A stretch of 54,056 nucleotides of DNA, from positions 1-54,056 of IMG/VR virus record IMGVR_UViG_3300028045_000020; one strand, 5' to 3'. The notes below the pieces were generated by a model. It worked only from the letters and a program-made list of their open reading frames with translations. It did no database searches and was not told where the DNA came from. Position numbers and translations under genes: made by a program. Shown here in pieces: positions 42,501 through 50,203 of this stretch (positions within the stretch are counted from its first letter, which is position 1; every line of letters starts with the position of its first letter). Source of the DNA: a virus.

Positions 42501-44569
42501 TCGGCGCTGCGATGCGCCCAAATTATCCCATTCGGAGAAGTTTGTATTTCCCCATTATCTCCGACTACAACAAACATGCTACCAGTCCAAACAACCTTAC
42601 GGAACGCTCCAGCATAATTACCATCGCAGTTTCTATGGGTCCATGCTCCAGCCACGGTGGAAGTTTGTATCTCGCCATTGGCTCCTACCACGACGTTGAT
42701 GATCCCATCTGAAGCTGCGCTCGTAAAGTATCTTATCGTGTTTGCAGGGTACGGATTATTAATAAGTTCTTTAGTCCATACAAGCCCAGTGGGGGAAGTC
42801 CATACAACCGGCGTGGTTCCCCAACCTATTAGTTTGGTGCCAGTCCAGGTAGCACTAACTATAAGTTCTGTTGGACCTATCATCGGTACAGAAGATAATT
42901 GTACCGAAAACGCGTTGCTTATAGTGCTTCGCTTAGGATCGCCAAACCATCCATAAAGTATATTATTTTTCTCCGGCTGTGGAGGTGACGCATTTATTGT
43001 GTCGCTACTATTGATTACGATAGTAGTATCTCGATCAAGTGAAGCAGGAGCAACTCCAAGCGGAGCTCCGATGGCAAACTCATCCAGCTTTAATTGGGAT
43101 GCAGCGTCGGTATTAAGTCTAAGTGCCTCTCCCGGGGCTAAGCCAAGTACGTACGCTGGCCAGCGACTATCCGAATTATAATTTTTAATGAAGACTGCCA
43201 TAGGAATCCGGTCGGCCGGGGAGTATATAATCCTATCACTCGCTCCGTCACCCTCGTATATACAAAATCCAAAGCCTGTGTCTGGATTATACTTCCATAA
43301 AATCCCACTCTGCTCCAGCTCTTCTTCCGAGCAACTGAAACATTCATACTGGATTTTATCGTTAGCGTTACTAAGAACCGAGTCATTCTTTATAATCAAC
43401 CCATCGTAGCTAAATTCTGCAATTGGACTGTCAACGGAAGCATGTATGGAGTTGGTACGAAGAGCGGAGCCGCTACCCCTGTATGTATCTATCAGTTGTG
43501 TTCCAACGGAGGTAGCTGATAAATTTTTAATAACCACTATTCCGAAACGTTCCTTATAGTTAAGTCCCGTCAGGACGCGATTGTTACCGGCACGTATGGC
43601 CTGTTCTTCTGGAGAGCCCGCCATCACCATTGAAAATTCCACATCAGTTAGCATGCGTTTTCCGGAAGCCTGGAGTATTCTTACCGAATCGTACCACGAC
43701 CGGCTGAACTTTATGATGCTACCATAAGAGGATTTTCCGTCCCCTTCTGCTCCGAGATAAATATCTACCCAAAGATTAGATTCTTTATGATAGACCATAC
43801 CTTCCGGCGAACAAGTTAGCGGACGATGGTTCAAATCCCATACAGAGGCTGGGAGTGGGTCCCCGGCCCTATAATCAGAAAGCCCATGTGTCGTCATGAA
43901 TGGAGTGTCCTCGCATAGCGTATGAAACCCCCCTACCTTTCTGCTGCTATCATCGGTATATCCCTCCGGCGCATCAGGAGCGTCGGTAATTTTTATCGAT
44001 GGCACATTGGTTCCATTGTCATCATCACATAAGTAAATGTAATAGTCTTTTCCTGGAACTAGATCGGATAAATTTATCTGAGTTGGATCCTTAAGAACAA
44101 ATAGTCTAGCACTAGAATGGAGCGCAACAACTAAATGCGCCGGGGATAGCAATGTCGTGCGGCCAGCGATGGTAACGGAATCGGACATTCTCCAATCCCC
44201 CGAACACTTATATGCTAATGGAGATATTAGGTATGTCAAATGGTGAGAATTTATAAGGACGTCTGAGTTTGGGGCAAGCCTAACATCCTTGTCGGACATC
44301 CCGGCGGCAGCTCTCAGTCCATCGGAGGATCCTTGCTTTTCTGTAACGCCCTTGACTTCTTCTCGCAACGTGTCAATATCCCCAACAAAGTTAGCTTGCT
44401 TTGTCTGCAATACAGCTGCCGCGGCGGCTTTCGTAAGCAGTGCCCCGTCAGCACCATTGGCACTGTCAGTTACTTGTGTGACCTCTTCCCCGTTAAGCAG
44501 AAGTTTAGCAGTCTCTATTCTTGGAGTAACCAACTCATCGTTGGTTACCCTAGTCTCTTTAATCGCCAT
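36587..44569 (-). CDS. Giant tail fibre: split C-type-lectin domain with inserted beta-propeller arrays, 2660 residues
   Basis: Start ATG at 44569 with GGAGGAG upstream. Residues 1-95 are helical and probably the attachment end. At about 195-325 comes a block DYYIYLCDDDNG, SRKVGGFHT, WDLNHRP, GMVY, LWVDIYL, and GKRMLTDVEFSMVMAGSPEE, resembling the first half of FGE/Mtd-type C-type-lectin domains. Residues about 560-1400 hold many blades of about 40-45 residues built as FVAVGExGEIQTSPDGIxWT, with interspersed other modules. The lectin motif EGVEDATGILWQ follows at about 1600. A second blade array covers about 1660-2590, and the lectin end GRGRQYSRGNGG ... MLAGGTF ... ASRGCAEH is at about 2595-2660. 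The SPDGxxW blade motif resembles the Asp-box of sialidase-type and YCF48-type propellers. About 18 or more such motifs are visible. The role is host-surface recognition, inferred from the fold and context. Confidence 0.8.
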   Translation of the reverse strand: MAIKETRVTNDELVTPRIETAKLLLNGEEVTQVTDSANGADGALLTKAAAAAVLQTKQANFVGDIDTLREEVKGVTEKQGSSDGLRAAAGMSDKDVRLAPNSDVLINSHHLTYLISPLAYKCSGDWRMSDSVTIAGRTTLLSPAHLVVALHSSARLFVLKDPTQINLSDLVPGKDYYIYLCDDDNGTNVPSIKITDAPDAPEGYTDDSSRKVGGFHTLCEDTPFMTTHGLSDYRAGDPLPASVWDLNHRPLTCSPEGMVYHKESNLWVDIYLGAEGDGKSSYGSIIKFSRSWYDSVRILQASGKRMLTDVEFSMVMAGSPEEQAIRAGNNRVLTGLNYKERFGIVVIKNLSATSVGTQLIDTYRGSGSALRTNSIHASVDSPIAEFSYDGLIIKNDSVLSNANDKIQYECFSCSEEELEQSGILWKYNPDTGFGFCIYEGDGASDRIIYSPADRIPMAVFIKNYNSDSRWPAYVLGLAPGEALRLNTDAASQLKLDEFAIGAPLGVAPASLDRDTTIVINSSDTINASPPQPEKNNILYGWFGDPKRSTISNAFSVQLSSVPMIGPTELIVSATWTGTKLIGWGTTPVVWTSPTGLVWTKELINNPYPANTIRYFTSAASDGIINVVVGANGEIQTSTVAGAWTHRNCDGNYAGAFRKVVWTGSMFVVVGDNGEIQTSPNGIIWAHRSADLSYNKTFRDISFQDNFIILVGDSGEIQSSGNGINWKHRETDSGYTGNLSHVATNGNIFVAVGESGEIQTSTNGKIWTSYRSCNTWMRAVDLISVVWNGSIFIAIESHGGIQASTDGIVWVYCATVVEHVPTPTGAVWDGTAVFLFGAQNPLTIKNKTISTLQATGTSGLYGTECTSMITTNHGKGVPTVIDLKLIPDKILIKRIDREGDWMNFLRIRGWERYTSLNTDKKETAMLYPFEVSGSSLILPESWATGIYYVAAFCGESSGYNSFTQMGGYHEPTVGVVSQTIATGANYTADTNGCMAWERNRDQGSYLDLTDKEFFGGRSHISIGKVPTFIDTNVGAIKAFHGNGISLGYSNRFNKFDRITAYLWKTTEVVRCGSNTWYINPKTGYAYSMESGTGLEFTTTTNTPAVRLLDVAFNGYLFVAVGDNATIVVSFDGISWIEQHVSNSYSETFFAVASCDEIFIAVGELGEIQTSIDGLRWTAVATADGYSGTLYDASNNDTLFLVVGESGEIQTSPDSTNWTSRQNAGAYSGTFRSVVNNSFIFVAVGEAGEIQTSPNGVTWTHQDNANGYNGLFTSVANGDYAGIVAKFVVVGEAGEIQTSPDGINWTHRDNANGFSGIFFNVYFSGGIYFAIGSDGEIQTSEDGLTWIHRNNANGSAGYFYGMTASNSVRVIVGEGEPQVSLLSSTTTIPLPMDKQLKLFVRRGIDASQSTWPVWFDGCPIGKTLVMESSNGLFISSIWNNDSPFAGAMPIQDDGVTNDPSSLYLNQAWFEPDDPTLIHHDVVAHTAGTDTTISTLVENIAFVLIKATDISGGAWLYQDHHDWSEVGELSSATPMGHTSGLAVNVDSVTIPEEWPTATYLVMIVGEDLDGNFKAVTAINTHGLSTSGAHVSEDGQRMVSHEGVEDATGILWQDLLTPADHSSDEHSWGYDSGSRRTITAIDLAKYPYVPPFTVTPKTELPMSDPSYPVNMINVSAVAAGKFSQLAGGTLGELWLTTNIETWTSYPQNMSFNVTSLAFSEAYGVFFIGHESGLITYIADDSGTQTIVTNAALYDEISSIISITCMEGWGIATTTNARLGIASVDNPAQWNLLVLTKDPEGVGAPDPYVGPIRGATMFLGEIISVGGAQIHLHETDGSHVTTEWADLVGDDLYDIAVGTNDDGIDILIVVGADGVIRHSTNTTQYTLIPNANGYDGTFKKIIFTGSMFVIAGEAGEIQTSPNGVYWTSVSEVLEISGDIIDMSYCSNQIMLVDSDSNIYSVSISKLSGTADEPIFPVTQIEPYVGKSIDCSSDPTHKFNAMAYDGNMLIVVGEDTLVYSSTDKVSWEPQNFFYAVPRAFASITWGGGWFLAVGDGYFKQGHYWEQHRVGVSRDGVAWEYEELQEHPEYGPYKAPFSGSAFNGSYFVVIGSTGVIQYSSPVSLDTGPVIWTEAIRSDDGMWISNLHAVTWTGSMFVAVGETWTVETSPDGIIWTYQHGPISQAPQPGHFNGIAGNKDLIVAVGDYGTIQTSEDGVIWTKQFPTNAYSSTFNDIIWDEDNRVFVAIGESSEVQWSPDGIIWTRLNTDGLSDSAKPLRRVASVDGELLVTTGTNEILSIPFSEADKYRVAVTGKEIIGTSYVGEFNDWAASSDALVFVGSAGEIQTSPNGDMWIRLIPDAAFVGSFLAVTWGDGIFVTVGEAGEIQTSPDGIVWEKQSLATPYELTLHAVAWGNGIFVSVGESGEIRTSPDGAIWTHRNNANGYDGTFFDVHYNGNIFLAVGEDAEIQTSPDGLHWYTALPASVDLPLEPYLGTFRKIACNGNNFIIVGDYGEIQVGTLNGEHWTKEVIFYLPNYSFKDLVFIDGIFLAMASDGNLWMSIDGAEWKVQKMLHGQRLNFISLREGMLIFAGKGGTIVQLPFSSIPHPADNGRGRQYSRGNGGAYRMLAGGTFLDTPTAVGTASRMLTVKKSHQWSRTIASRGCAEHYSG
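40677..40846 (-). repeat. Direct DNA repeat encoding a propeller-blade core (example pair)
   Basis: A 32-base identical segment occurs at 40677-40708 and 40815-40846, 138 bases apart. It begins GGAGAGGTTTGTATTTCTCC on the plus strand and encodes (minus strand) the VGEAGEIQTSP core. Further near-copies lie at about 37430 and 37553, and shorter ones in the two neighbouring fibre genes (for example 53949-53960). Confidence 0.75.
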
Positions 44570-44587
44570 TCGGCTCCTCCAGTATCA

Positions 44588-44620
44588 ACCGTCCTACGAG
44601 CAAAGCACTCATAGGACGGT
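44588..44620 (-). terminator. Hairpin between the 1837- and 2660-residue fibre genes
   Basis: A 13-bp stem (ACCGTCCTACGAG against CTCATAGGACGGT, one G-U pair in RNA) with a seven-base loop, eight bases beyond the stop of the upstream fibre gene. No U-tract. Confidence 0.55.
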
Positions 44621-44627
44621 GAATCAA

Positions 44628-47600
44628 TTATTTTTTATTGTGGCGCTTAGTCGCACTATCAGCGCATCCTCTAAATCCCATTACAGTTGAACCGACCTCT
44701 CGATCAACCGACGCATACGCCTCAGATCCGCCACGAGAATCCTTTCCTCCTGCCGCTAAAATATAGTTTCCTGCACCTCCCGAAGAATGCCGTTTCCCTT
44801 GTCCGGAGTTATCGGTTTCCCATTTGACAGTAGAACTGCTGTCGTTAAATTGTCCAGCAGAACTTAGCAACTGCCACAAATATCCCGTACCGTCTTCAAC
44901 TCCAATGTTTGATACCATGCGAGTTAGTGATACACTACTGTTTATCCCAGTTGGGTATGTTCGTTGTCCACCAGCAGTAACAACAGCATTAAAACTTTCG
45001 GGACGGCTATCCCCAATTACCACCATGAACGTTCGTCCTGTCGGTAGTTCCTGAGGAAAAATTATTGTACCGTCAACTACAGTAAGTGGTGAAACTGCTA
45101 TTGGCAGATCGTCGCGCACCAGACTGTATTCCTCGTTCCAGTCTGGAGCACACCTGACCCAACATTCACCACTGTCCCATGCGCCATATAATATAACTCT
45201 AGGATTTATTATATCAGTCACTACCGAAGAGGGAGTCCCATTCTGATGTTCAAAGATACCATGGTAAGCTAATGACGGATCTCTTGGGGCAAACCACATT
45301 TGATTAAGGTACTGCTTGTCCGTCGTATTATGCCTGTTATCAACAAACAAATAATTTTCAGTAACCTCCGTTTCCCCAAACAGGTTCGAATCTATAAGTT
45401 CGCCATTTACTCCCATTCGCGCAACTTTTCCAGCCTCCATATCACTTCTCCAAATATACTGAGGAGCGGGCACATCACCAAACTCTATTCGCATAAGCAT
45501 CCTTAGAGTCCCTTTTAGTGGTAGCTTCAGCAAAGTAATATGATGGGATATCCAAGTATTGAATTGGTTATCAATAGCTACAAAAAAAGTTCCTACTCCC
45601 ACAAGACAAGATATTTCCTTACCTTGAAGTCCCGCACCGTTATAGTTGGACCAAGTAATTCCATCCTCTGAAACTATTTTCTGGCCAGTCGAACTTGCCA
45701 CTAACCAACCTTCTTTATTCGACGCTACTACACTCCATGAGACTGTATGGTAACCTGAGGGAATAGAGCAGATCGTCCAGTCTATCCCATTTGTAGAAGT
45801 TTGTATTTCCCCATTATCACCAACTGCCACGATATGATTTTCCTTGGAGGCAATCCCATTCCAAGTTCCAGTATACCCACCGGATGCTTGCCTACTTTCC
45901 CAAACTTCTCCATTTGTAGAAGTTTGTATTTCTCCTGAATTGCCAATCACCAGAAAAGTGGCCCCGTTCCAAACCAACCCATTCCATTCTCCAAGGTATC
46001 CAGACGAAATGTCTATAGCCCGATGGGTCCACGTTATACCATCAGGGGAAGTTTGAATTTCCCTGTTCCTCCCTATTGCAACAAACATACTTCCATTCCA
46101 AACTATATTAACTATACCCCCAGCATAACCGGTCATAGTCGCATCATGCCAAGTACCGTCAAAGTATCGTATCCCCTCACTTCCAGCAAGTATATAAACA
46201 CCATCGGCTTCGATGCATTTGTGTAACACAGTCTCTTCTGAGGTATAAAATAAATCCCAGTCTATCCCGTTATTAGAACGAAATAAATTTCCTGCAGCGT
46301 CGGTCAGCAAAAATATGCCTGCGTTCGTTATAGTCATAGAAGTTGGAGCATATAAGAGTCCGGTCACAACCTCCACTGAACCGGGGACGTGCGCAACGGT
46401 CTGTAGCGCCCAAGCAAATCCAATTTCTCTGTTCACATTCCATTCTATCCCATCCAATGTAAACTTCTCATTTGTTTTCCATAGAAAATGTTCAGAAATG
46501 TTAGAATCGGCATATGCAGAATTGCTGCTTAGCGTCACCCCGTCTGTCGTAAAATTATAAATACCAAGTGGTACACGCTCTGGTATCTTAGCGGTTGGAG
46601 CCAAAGAGACCACTGTTTGTTTTGTGAGGCCAGACAATGAAAATCTCATCCAATCATTTGCAGTTCTACTCTTACTCCAGGCCAGGCACTCATTGTGGTC
46701 TGTGATATAATCTATAGAGTTTTTAATTTTAATCGTTGGACTAGAAGTATTCTGATCAACTCCTCCATTAGATACCATCACCTTACATCCGTTGGTAACT
46801 TCTTTAAACGCAACTACCATAAGAAGTTCAGAAGCACAGTTTGCGCCAAACGTTAGTTCATTGCCTGAAATCTCGATAGTCTTCGAAGTTGTGTCAAAAT
46901 AATTTCTTGCTCCATGCGTGTTGTTGAGTTCTAGATAATTCCATCCAATGGCGCGACTAAACCATAACCAAGGACTATCCTCAATAATCCCCTTAATTAA
47001 AAGTATATCAGGCTCGAACGGAAAATTCATTTTAGTTAGCTGGCCAGCGGTATGCCTAACCTCGCCGAAGACTGAGTTTTCCGTTCCAAGCATAGTCTTC
47101 TTTGACATACCAAACTGAATGGAGATCCGATGGTATGTTAATAGGACATTGTTATTAAACAGATGTAGGGACATGCGCTCTCCAAAGTTTGGTTCCATCT
47201 GGGCCATCCCGGAACGATACCAATCAATCCCACTAGAAGACTGCATAGCCCCTGCTCCGAGGCCATTGCTGGTACTAAGGAATCCCGTCACTATGAAATA
47301 ATTCTCGTTCCATATTACATCCATGGTTGTTATCATAAGATCTTCTATGGTAGTCCAGACCCACTCACCACCGTAGACGATTGTGCCGACCTTAATAAAC
47401 TTATTATAAATCCATACGACCGTACTCTCGTTAGAGGCGAAAGTCGCCGTAGATTGAGCGGATCCACCAGCGCCCATAGGATTTGCTGCGAGCACCCAAG
47501 TTATCCCATCCAGAGAAGTATAGATATCGTACCCATTAGCAAGCGCAAGAAACACATTGTTATTCCAGATAAGTTTATTTATTGCCACCCCATTAGTGTC

Positions 47601-50141
47601 CGATGGACGGTTACCCTCGGTCCAATCGATTCCATTACTCGAAACTTGTAGTTCAAAATTCTCCGCGCCGCCGGCAACAAAACTGGTGCCATTCCATACG
47701 AGGGCAGTAAACTGTCCGGTGTAACCGTTAGCATTATTTCGCGTGGTCCAAGTTATACCATCTGGGGAAGTTTGAATTATTCCATTATCCCCAACGCTTA
47801 CAAAAATATTCCCACCCCATGTCACCTTCGCAGTACCGAGAGCCGTTGCTCCGTAAATCGTTCTTGCTATCCACTCGACTCCATCCGTAGTAGTATAAAT
47901 AGTTGACATGTTGTCTATGAGACAAGCGAATACGGTAGTGTCATTACTAAAAAGGTTAGTAGCTTCCTTTGGTAGTTCGGTAGAAGTTTTCCATTCCAAG
48001 CGAGTATTTGCAGTTTCTATTGGTAGTTCGTCTCCGAACCAAGCATACAACATATACTCAACCTCATCCGGATCAGGCGAATATAAAATAATCCCATTTT
48101 TCCCAGCCGTTACCCAATGATCCTTAAAATAAATTATGGTGACCATAGCAACGGGAGGACCATTGTTAATTACCATACGGGATACTCCGGTATCCTTATT
48201 CCTTATCGATATTGTGCCCGCAGAGTTTATAACCCCTTTCTGATCTTCGTGGAATACAAGATCGAGCGTTGATACATAACTCCCCTTGATGTCTGGAGCC
48301 AATTCCCAAACGATTCCATCGTAACTTATCATGGACGTTCCTGCTCCATGGCGGTCAAATACAACAAACTTTCCCTTTCCGCGCGCGTCCTCCTCCCATG
48401 TAACCGAAGTAAAATTTACGGAGCTGCCACCAGGATTGGGATGGATCGGCGTTATCCAGGTCTTGCCATCAACGGAAGTTTGTATTCCAGCACTGTCACC
48501 TACCGCTACTATGATATCTTTGTTAGCCGCTAAGAAGTTAAATTGTTCTGTATATTCTGTGGACGAAGTGGCCTGATTAAACTGAACAATAAAGTTGTTA
48601 ACCGATAGATCTCCGCCTAATGTTACGCTCTTATTACCCGTGATACCAGCATGCCATAATTCCGATTTACTGTAAGCTCCTTCTGTCGAAAGTGGAACGG
48701 TAAAAGTGATGCCTTGAGCATATGAATATATCCTCCATGGAGCAGGCCATGATATTGCCTTTACCCAGACCATGGCCGGAGTTTTCCCTATCGGGTTAGC
48801 TATAACTTTGGTAGCTTCCCTATTCCCTGCATACTTGCAAAATCCAAAACCAGTAGCGGAATTGTATTTCCACATAGTACCATCCGGTCCTACGAATTCT
48901 TCAGGGCAATAAAATAATTGCCGCATGAAAGAATCTTCCTCACTATTTCCAAATCCAACAGTCACTCCGGTACGTGTGTAGCCGATTAGTTCATCGCTAA
49001 GTACCGGAGTCTCTATGCCGCGCAACTGCAGAGCCTCGCCGGCTGTATCATTCTCTGCCCATGAGGATCCTAGCATGGTGTCAAATATAAACGGCTCGCT
49101 GTCCATGGTTAAACATTTACTTAGGATCATGCCGCCAGAACTAATAAAGTCTAGACCGATGTCGAGTTCTCGGTGATAGTTATTGTTAGCTTCTTGTTCC
49201 GGACTTCCGTCCATTACCATCGGAAATTCGGAGGAAGTAAGTAGTCGCTTGCCCTGATTCTTGAGCAACTGTATCGCAGTTACCTGTGGAATAGACGTAA
49301 GCGCATCGGCTTTATACACGGAGGATCCACTGAAATCGTTTAAATATATATCAACCCATAGATCCAATGAGGAGCAATAAACCATTCCATAAGGGTCGCA
49401 CCCAGCTGGTCTAAGGTTTAGGTCCCATATGGAGTCCGGTAATATATCCCCTGCTGTAAACCCATACAACGGATGCGTCGTGCTAACGCTATCTCCTATA
49501 TCAGTTCCTACTGTATGGAATCCTCCAATCTTCCGGCTGTTTACTATAGTGTAGCCATTCGGAGCAATCTTATGAGGGGATACTATTATCTTTGGTAGTG
49601 TTGAGCCATCTTGTCGATCACAGGCATATATGCAGTAGTCCATGCCGGCACCAAGAGTAAGCATGGCGAGTCCTAAAAATTTTCCGTGCCAAAAAAATAG
49701 TTTCTTGCCAGACGGAATTAAGACACTCAGTACGTCTGGGACCACTAGGGTACGCCTTCCCGAGCTAGTGAGCCTACTCTTAATGTGGAACTTCCCACTG
49801 CGTTCGTAATGATCCGGAGATACCAAATACGATAATCGATCCTCACCAATGTAGTAATCTCGTTTCTTACGAACAGATATATCCGCGTTTGACATATTAG
49901 TCAGTTCTCTGACTTTATTTGGGCTAAGCGGGTTCTCTCCAAGAGAAGTCATCTCCGCACCTAACAGAGCTAACTTAGTTGTGAAGTCTTCTAATTCTTG
50001 CTCTATTAAAATGCTAGCACTCTTAGAAGTAGTTAACGTGTTTGTTCCTCCAAGCACGGTCCCATCAAGTACAAATTCATCGACCGTGATAGAAGGATTT
50101 CCGAGTCGCTTACCGGTAGCTATTAGATCATTGATTGCCAT
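44628..50141 (-). CDS. Giant tail fibre, paralogue, 1837 residues
   Basis: Start ATG at 50141 with GGAG upstream. The N-terminal 110 residues differ from the other fibre. From about residue 175 the lectin first half is clearly related to the 2660-residue protein: DYCIYACDRQDG, SRKIGGFHTVG, WDLNLRP, GMVY, LWVDIYL, and GKRLLTSSEFPMVMDGSPEQE (about 300-320). A blade array and other modules follow, including a repeated PFEPDILLIKGI ... module. The lectin second half begins with NIGVEDGTGYLWQ at about 1745, then YILAAGGKDSRGG and MGFRGCADS at the end. A GFRGCA-type end and the VED-TG-LWQ block are hallmarks of phage C-type-lectin tail tips. This protein has one long insertion of about 1400 residues, against two in its neighbour. 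It is probably a second receptor-binding fibre. Confidence 0.8.
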   Translation of the reverse strand: MAINDLIATGKRLGNPSITVDEFVLDGTVLGGTNTLTTSKSASILIEQELEDFTTKLALLGAEMTSLGENPLSPNKVRELTNMSNADISVRKKRDYYIGEDRLSYLVSPDHYERSGKFHIKSRLTSSGRRTLVVPDVLSVLIPSGKKLFFWHGKFLGLAMLTLGAGMDYCIYACDRQDGSTLPKIIVSPHKIAPNGYTIVNSRKIGGFHTVGTDIGDSVSTTHPLYGFTAGDILPDSIWDLNLRPAGCDPYGMVYCSSLDLWVDIYLNDFSGSSVYKADALTSIPQVTAIQLLKNQGKRLLTSSEFPMVMDGSPEQEANNNYHRELDIGLDFISSGGMILSKCLTMDSEPFIFDTMLGSSWAENDTAGEALQLRGIETPVLSDELIGYTRTGVTVGFGNSEEDSFMRQLFYCPEEFVGPDGTMWKYNSATGFGFCKYAGNREATKVIANPIGKTPAMVWVKAISWPAPWRIYSYAQGITFTVPLSTEGAYSKSELWHAGITGNKSVTLGGDLSVNNFIVQFNQATSSTEYTEQFNFLAANKDIIVAVGDSAGIQTSVDGKTWITPIHPNPGGSSVNFTSVTWEEDARGKGKFVVFDRHGAGTSMISYDGIVWELAPDIKGSYVSTLDLVFHEDQKGVINSAGTISIRNKDTGVSRMVINNGPPVAMVTIIYFKDHWVTAGKNGIILYSPDPDEVEYMLYAWFGDELPIETANTRLEWKTSTELPKEATNLFSNDTTVFACLIDNMSTIYTTTDGVEWIARTIYGATALGTAKVTWGGNIFVSVGDNGIIQTSPDGITWTTRNNANGYTGQFTALVWNGTSFVAGGAENFELQVSSNGIDWTEGNRPSDTNGVAINKLIWNNNVFLALANGYDIYTSLDGITWVLAANPMGAGGSAQSTATFASNESTVVWIYNKFIKVGTIVYGGEWVWTTIEDLMITTMDVIWNENYFIVTGFLSTSNGLGAGAMQSSSGIDWYRSGMAQMEPNFGERMSLHLFNNNVLLTYHRISIQFGMSKKTMLGTENSVFGEVRHTAGQLTKMNFPFEPDILLIKGIIEDSPWLWFSRAIGWNYLELNNTHGARNYFDTTSKTIEISGNELTFGANCASELLMVVAFKEVTNGCKVMVSNGGVDQNTSSPTIKIKNSIDYITDHNECLAWSKSRTANDWMRFSLSGLTKQTVVSLAPTAKIPERVPLGIYNFTTDGVTLSSNSAYADSNISEHFLWKTNEKFTLDGIEWNVNREIGFAWALQTVAHVPGSVEVVTGLLYAPTSMTITNAGIFLLTDAAGNLFRSNNGIDWDLFYTSEETVLHKCIEADGVYILAGSEGIRYFDGTWHDATMTGYAGGIVNIVWNGSMFVAIGRNREIQTSPDGITWTHRAIDISSGYLGEWNGLVWNGATFLVIGNSGEIQTSTNGEVWESRQASGGYTGTWNGIASKENHIVAVGDNGEIQTSTNGIDWTICSIPSGYHTVSWSVVASNKEGWLVASSTGQKIVSEDGITWSNYNGAGLQGKEISCLVGVGTFFVAIDNQFNTWISHHITLLKLPLKGTLRMLMRIEFGDVPAPQYIWRSDMEAGKVARMGVNGELIDSNLFGETEVTENYLFVDNRHNTTDKQYLNQMWFAPRDPSLAYHGIFEHQNGTPSSVVTDIINPRVILYGAWDSGECWVRCAPDWNEEYSLVRDDLPIAVSPLTVVDGTIIFPQELPTGRTFMVVIGDSRPESFNAVVTAGGQRTYPTGINSSVSLTRMVSNIGVEDGTGYLWQLLSSAGQFNDSSSTVKWETDNSGQGKRHSSGGAGNYILAAGGKDSRGGSEAYASVDREVGSTVMGFRGCADSATKRHNKK

Positions 50142-50156
50142 TTAGTTTCTCCAATG

Positions 50157-50195
50157 TTACTTGCCGCGTTCGTACTACCCAAACGCGGCAAGTAA
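50157..50195 (-). terminator. Hairpin between the right-most and middle fibre genes
   Basis: A 14-bp stem (TTACTTGCCGCGTT) with an 11-base loop, eight bases beyond the stop at 50204. No U-tract. Confidence 0.55.
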
Positions 50196-50203
50196 TTTAG
50201 TTA

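Noticed and set aside
37036-43386. Several plus- and minus-strand frames of 60-150 codons inside the fibre genes
   Set aside because: They are shadows of the repetitive fibre reading frame, recur in step with the blades, and lack ribosome binding sites.
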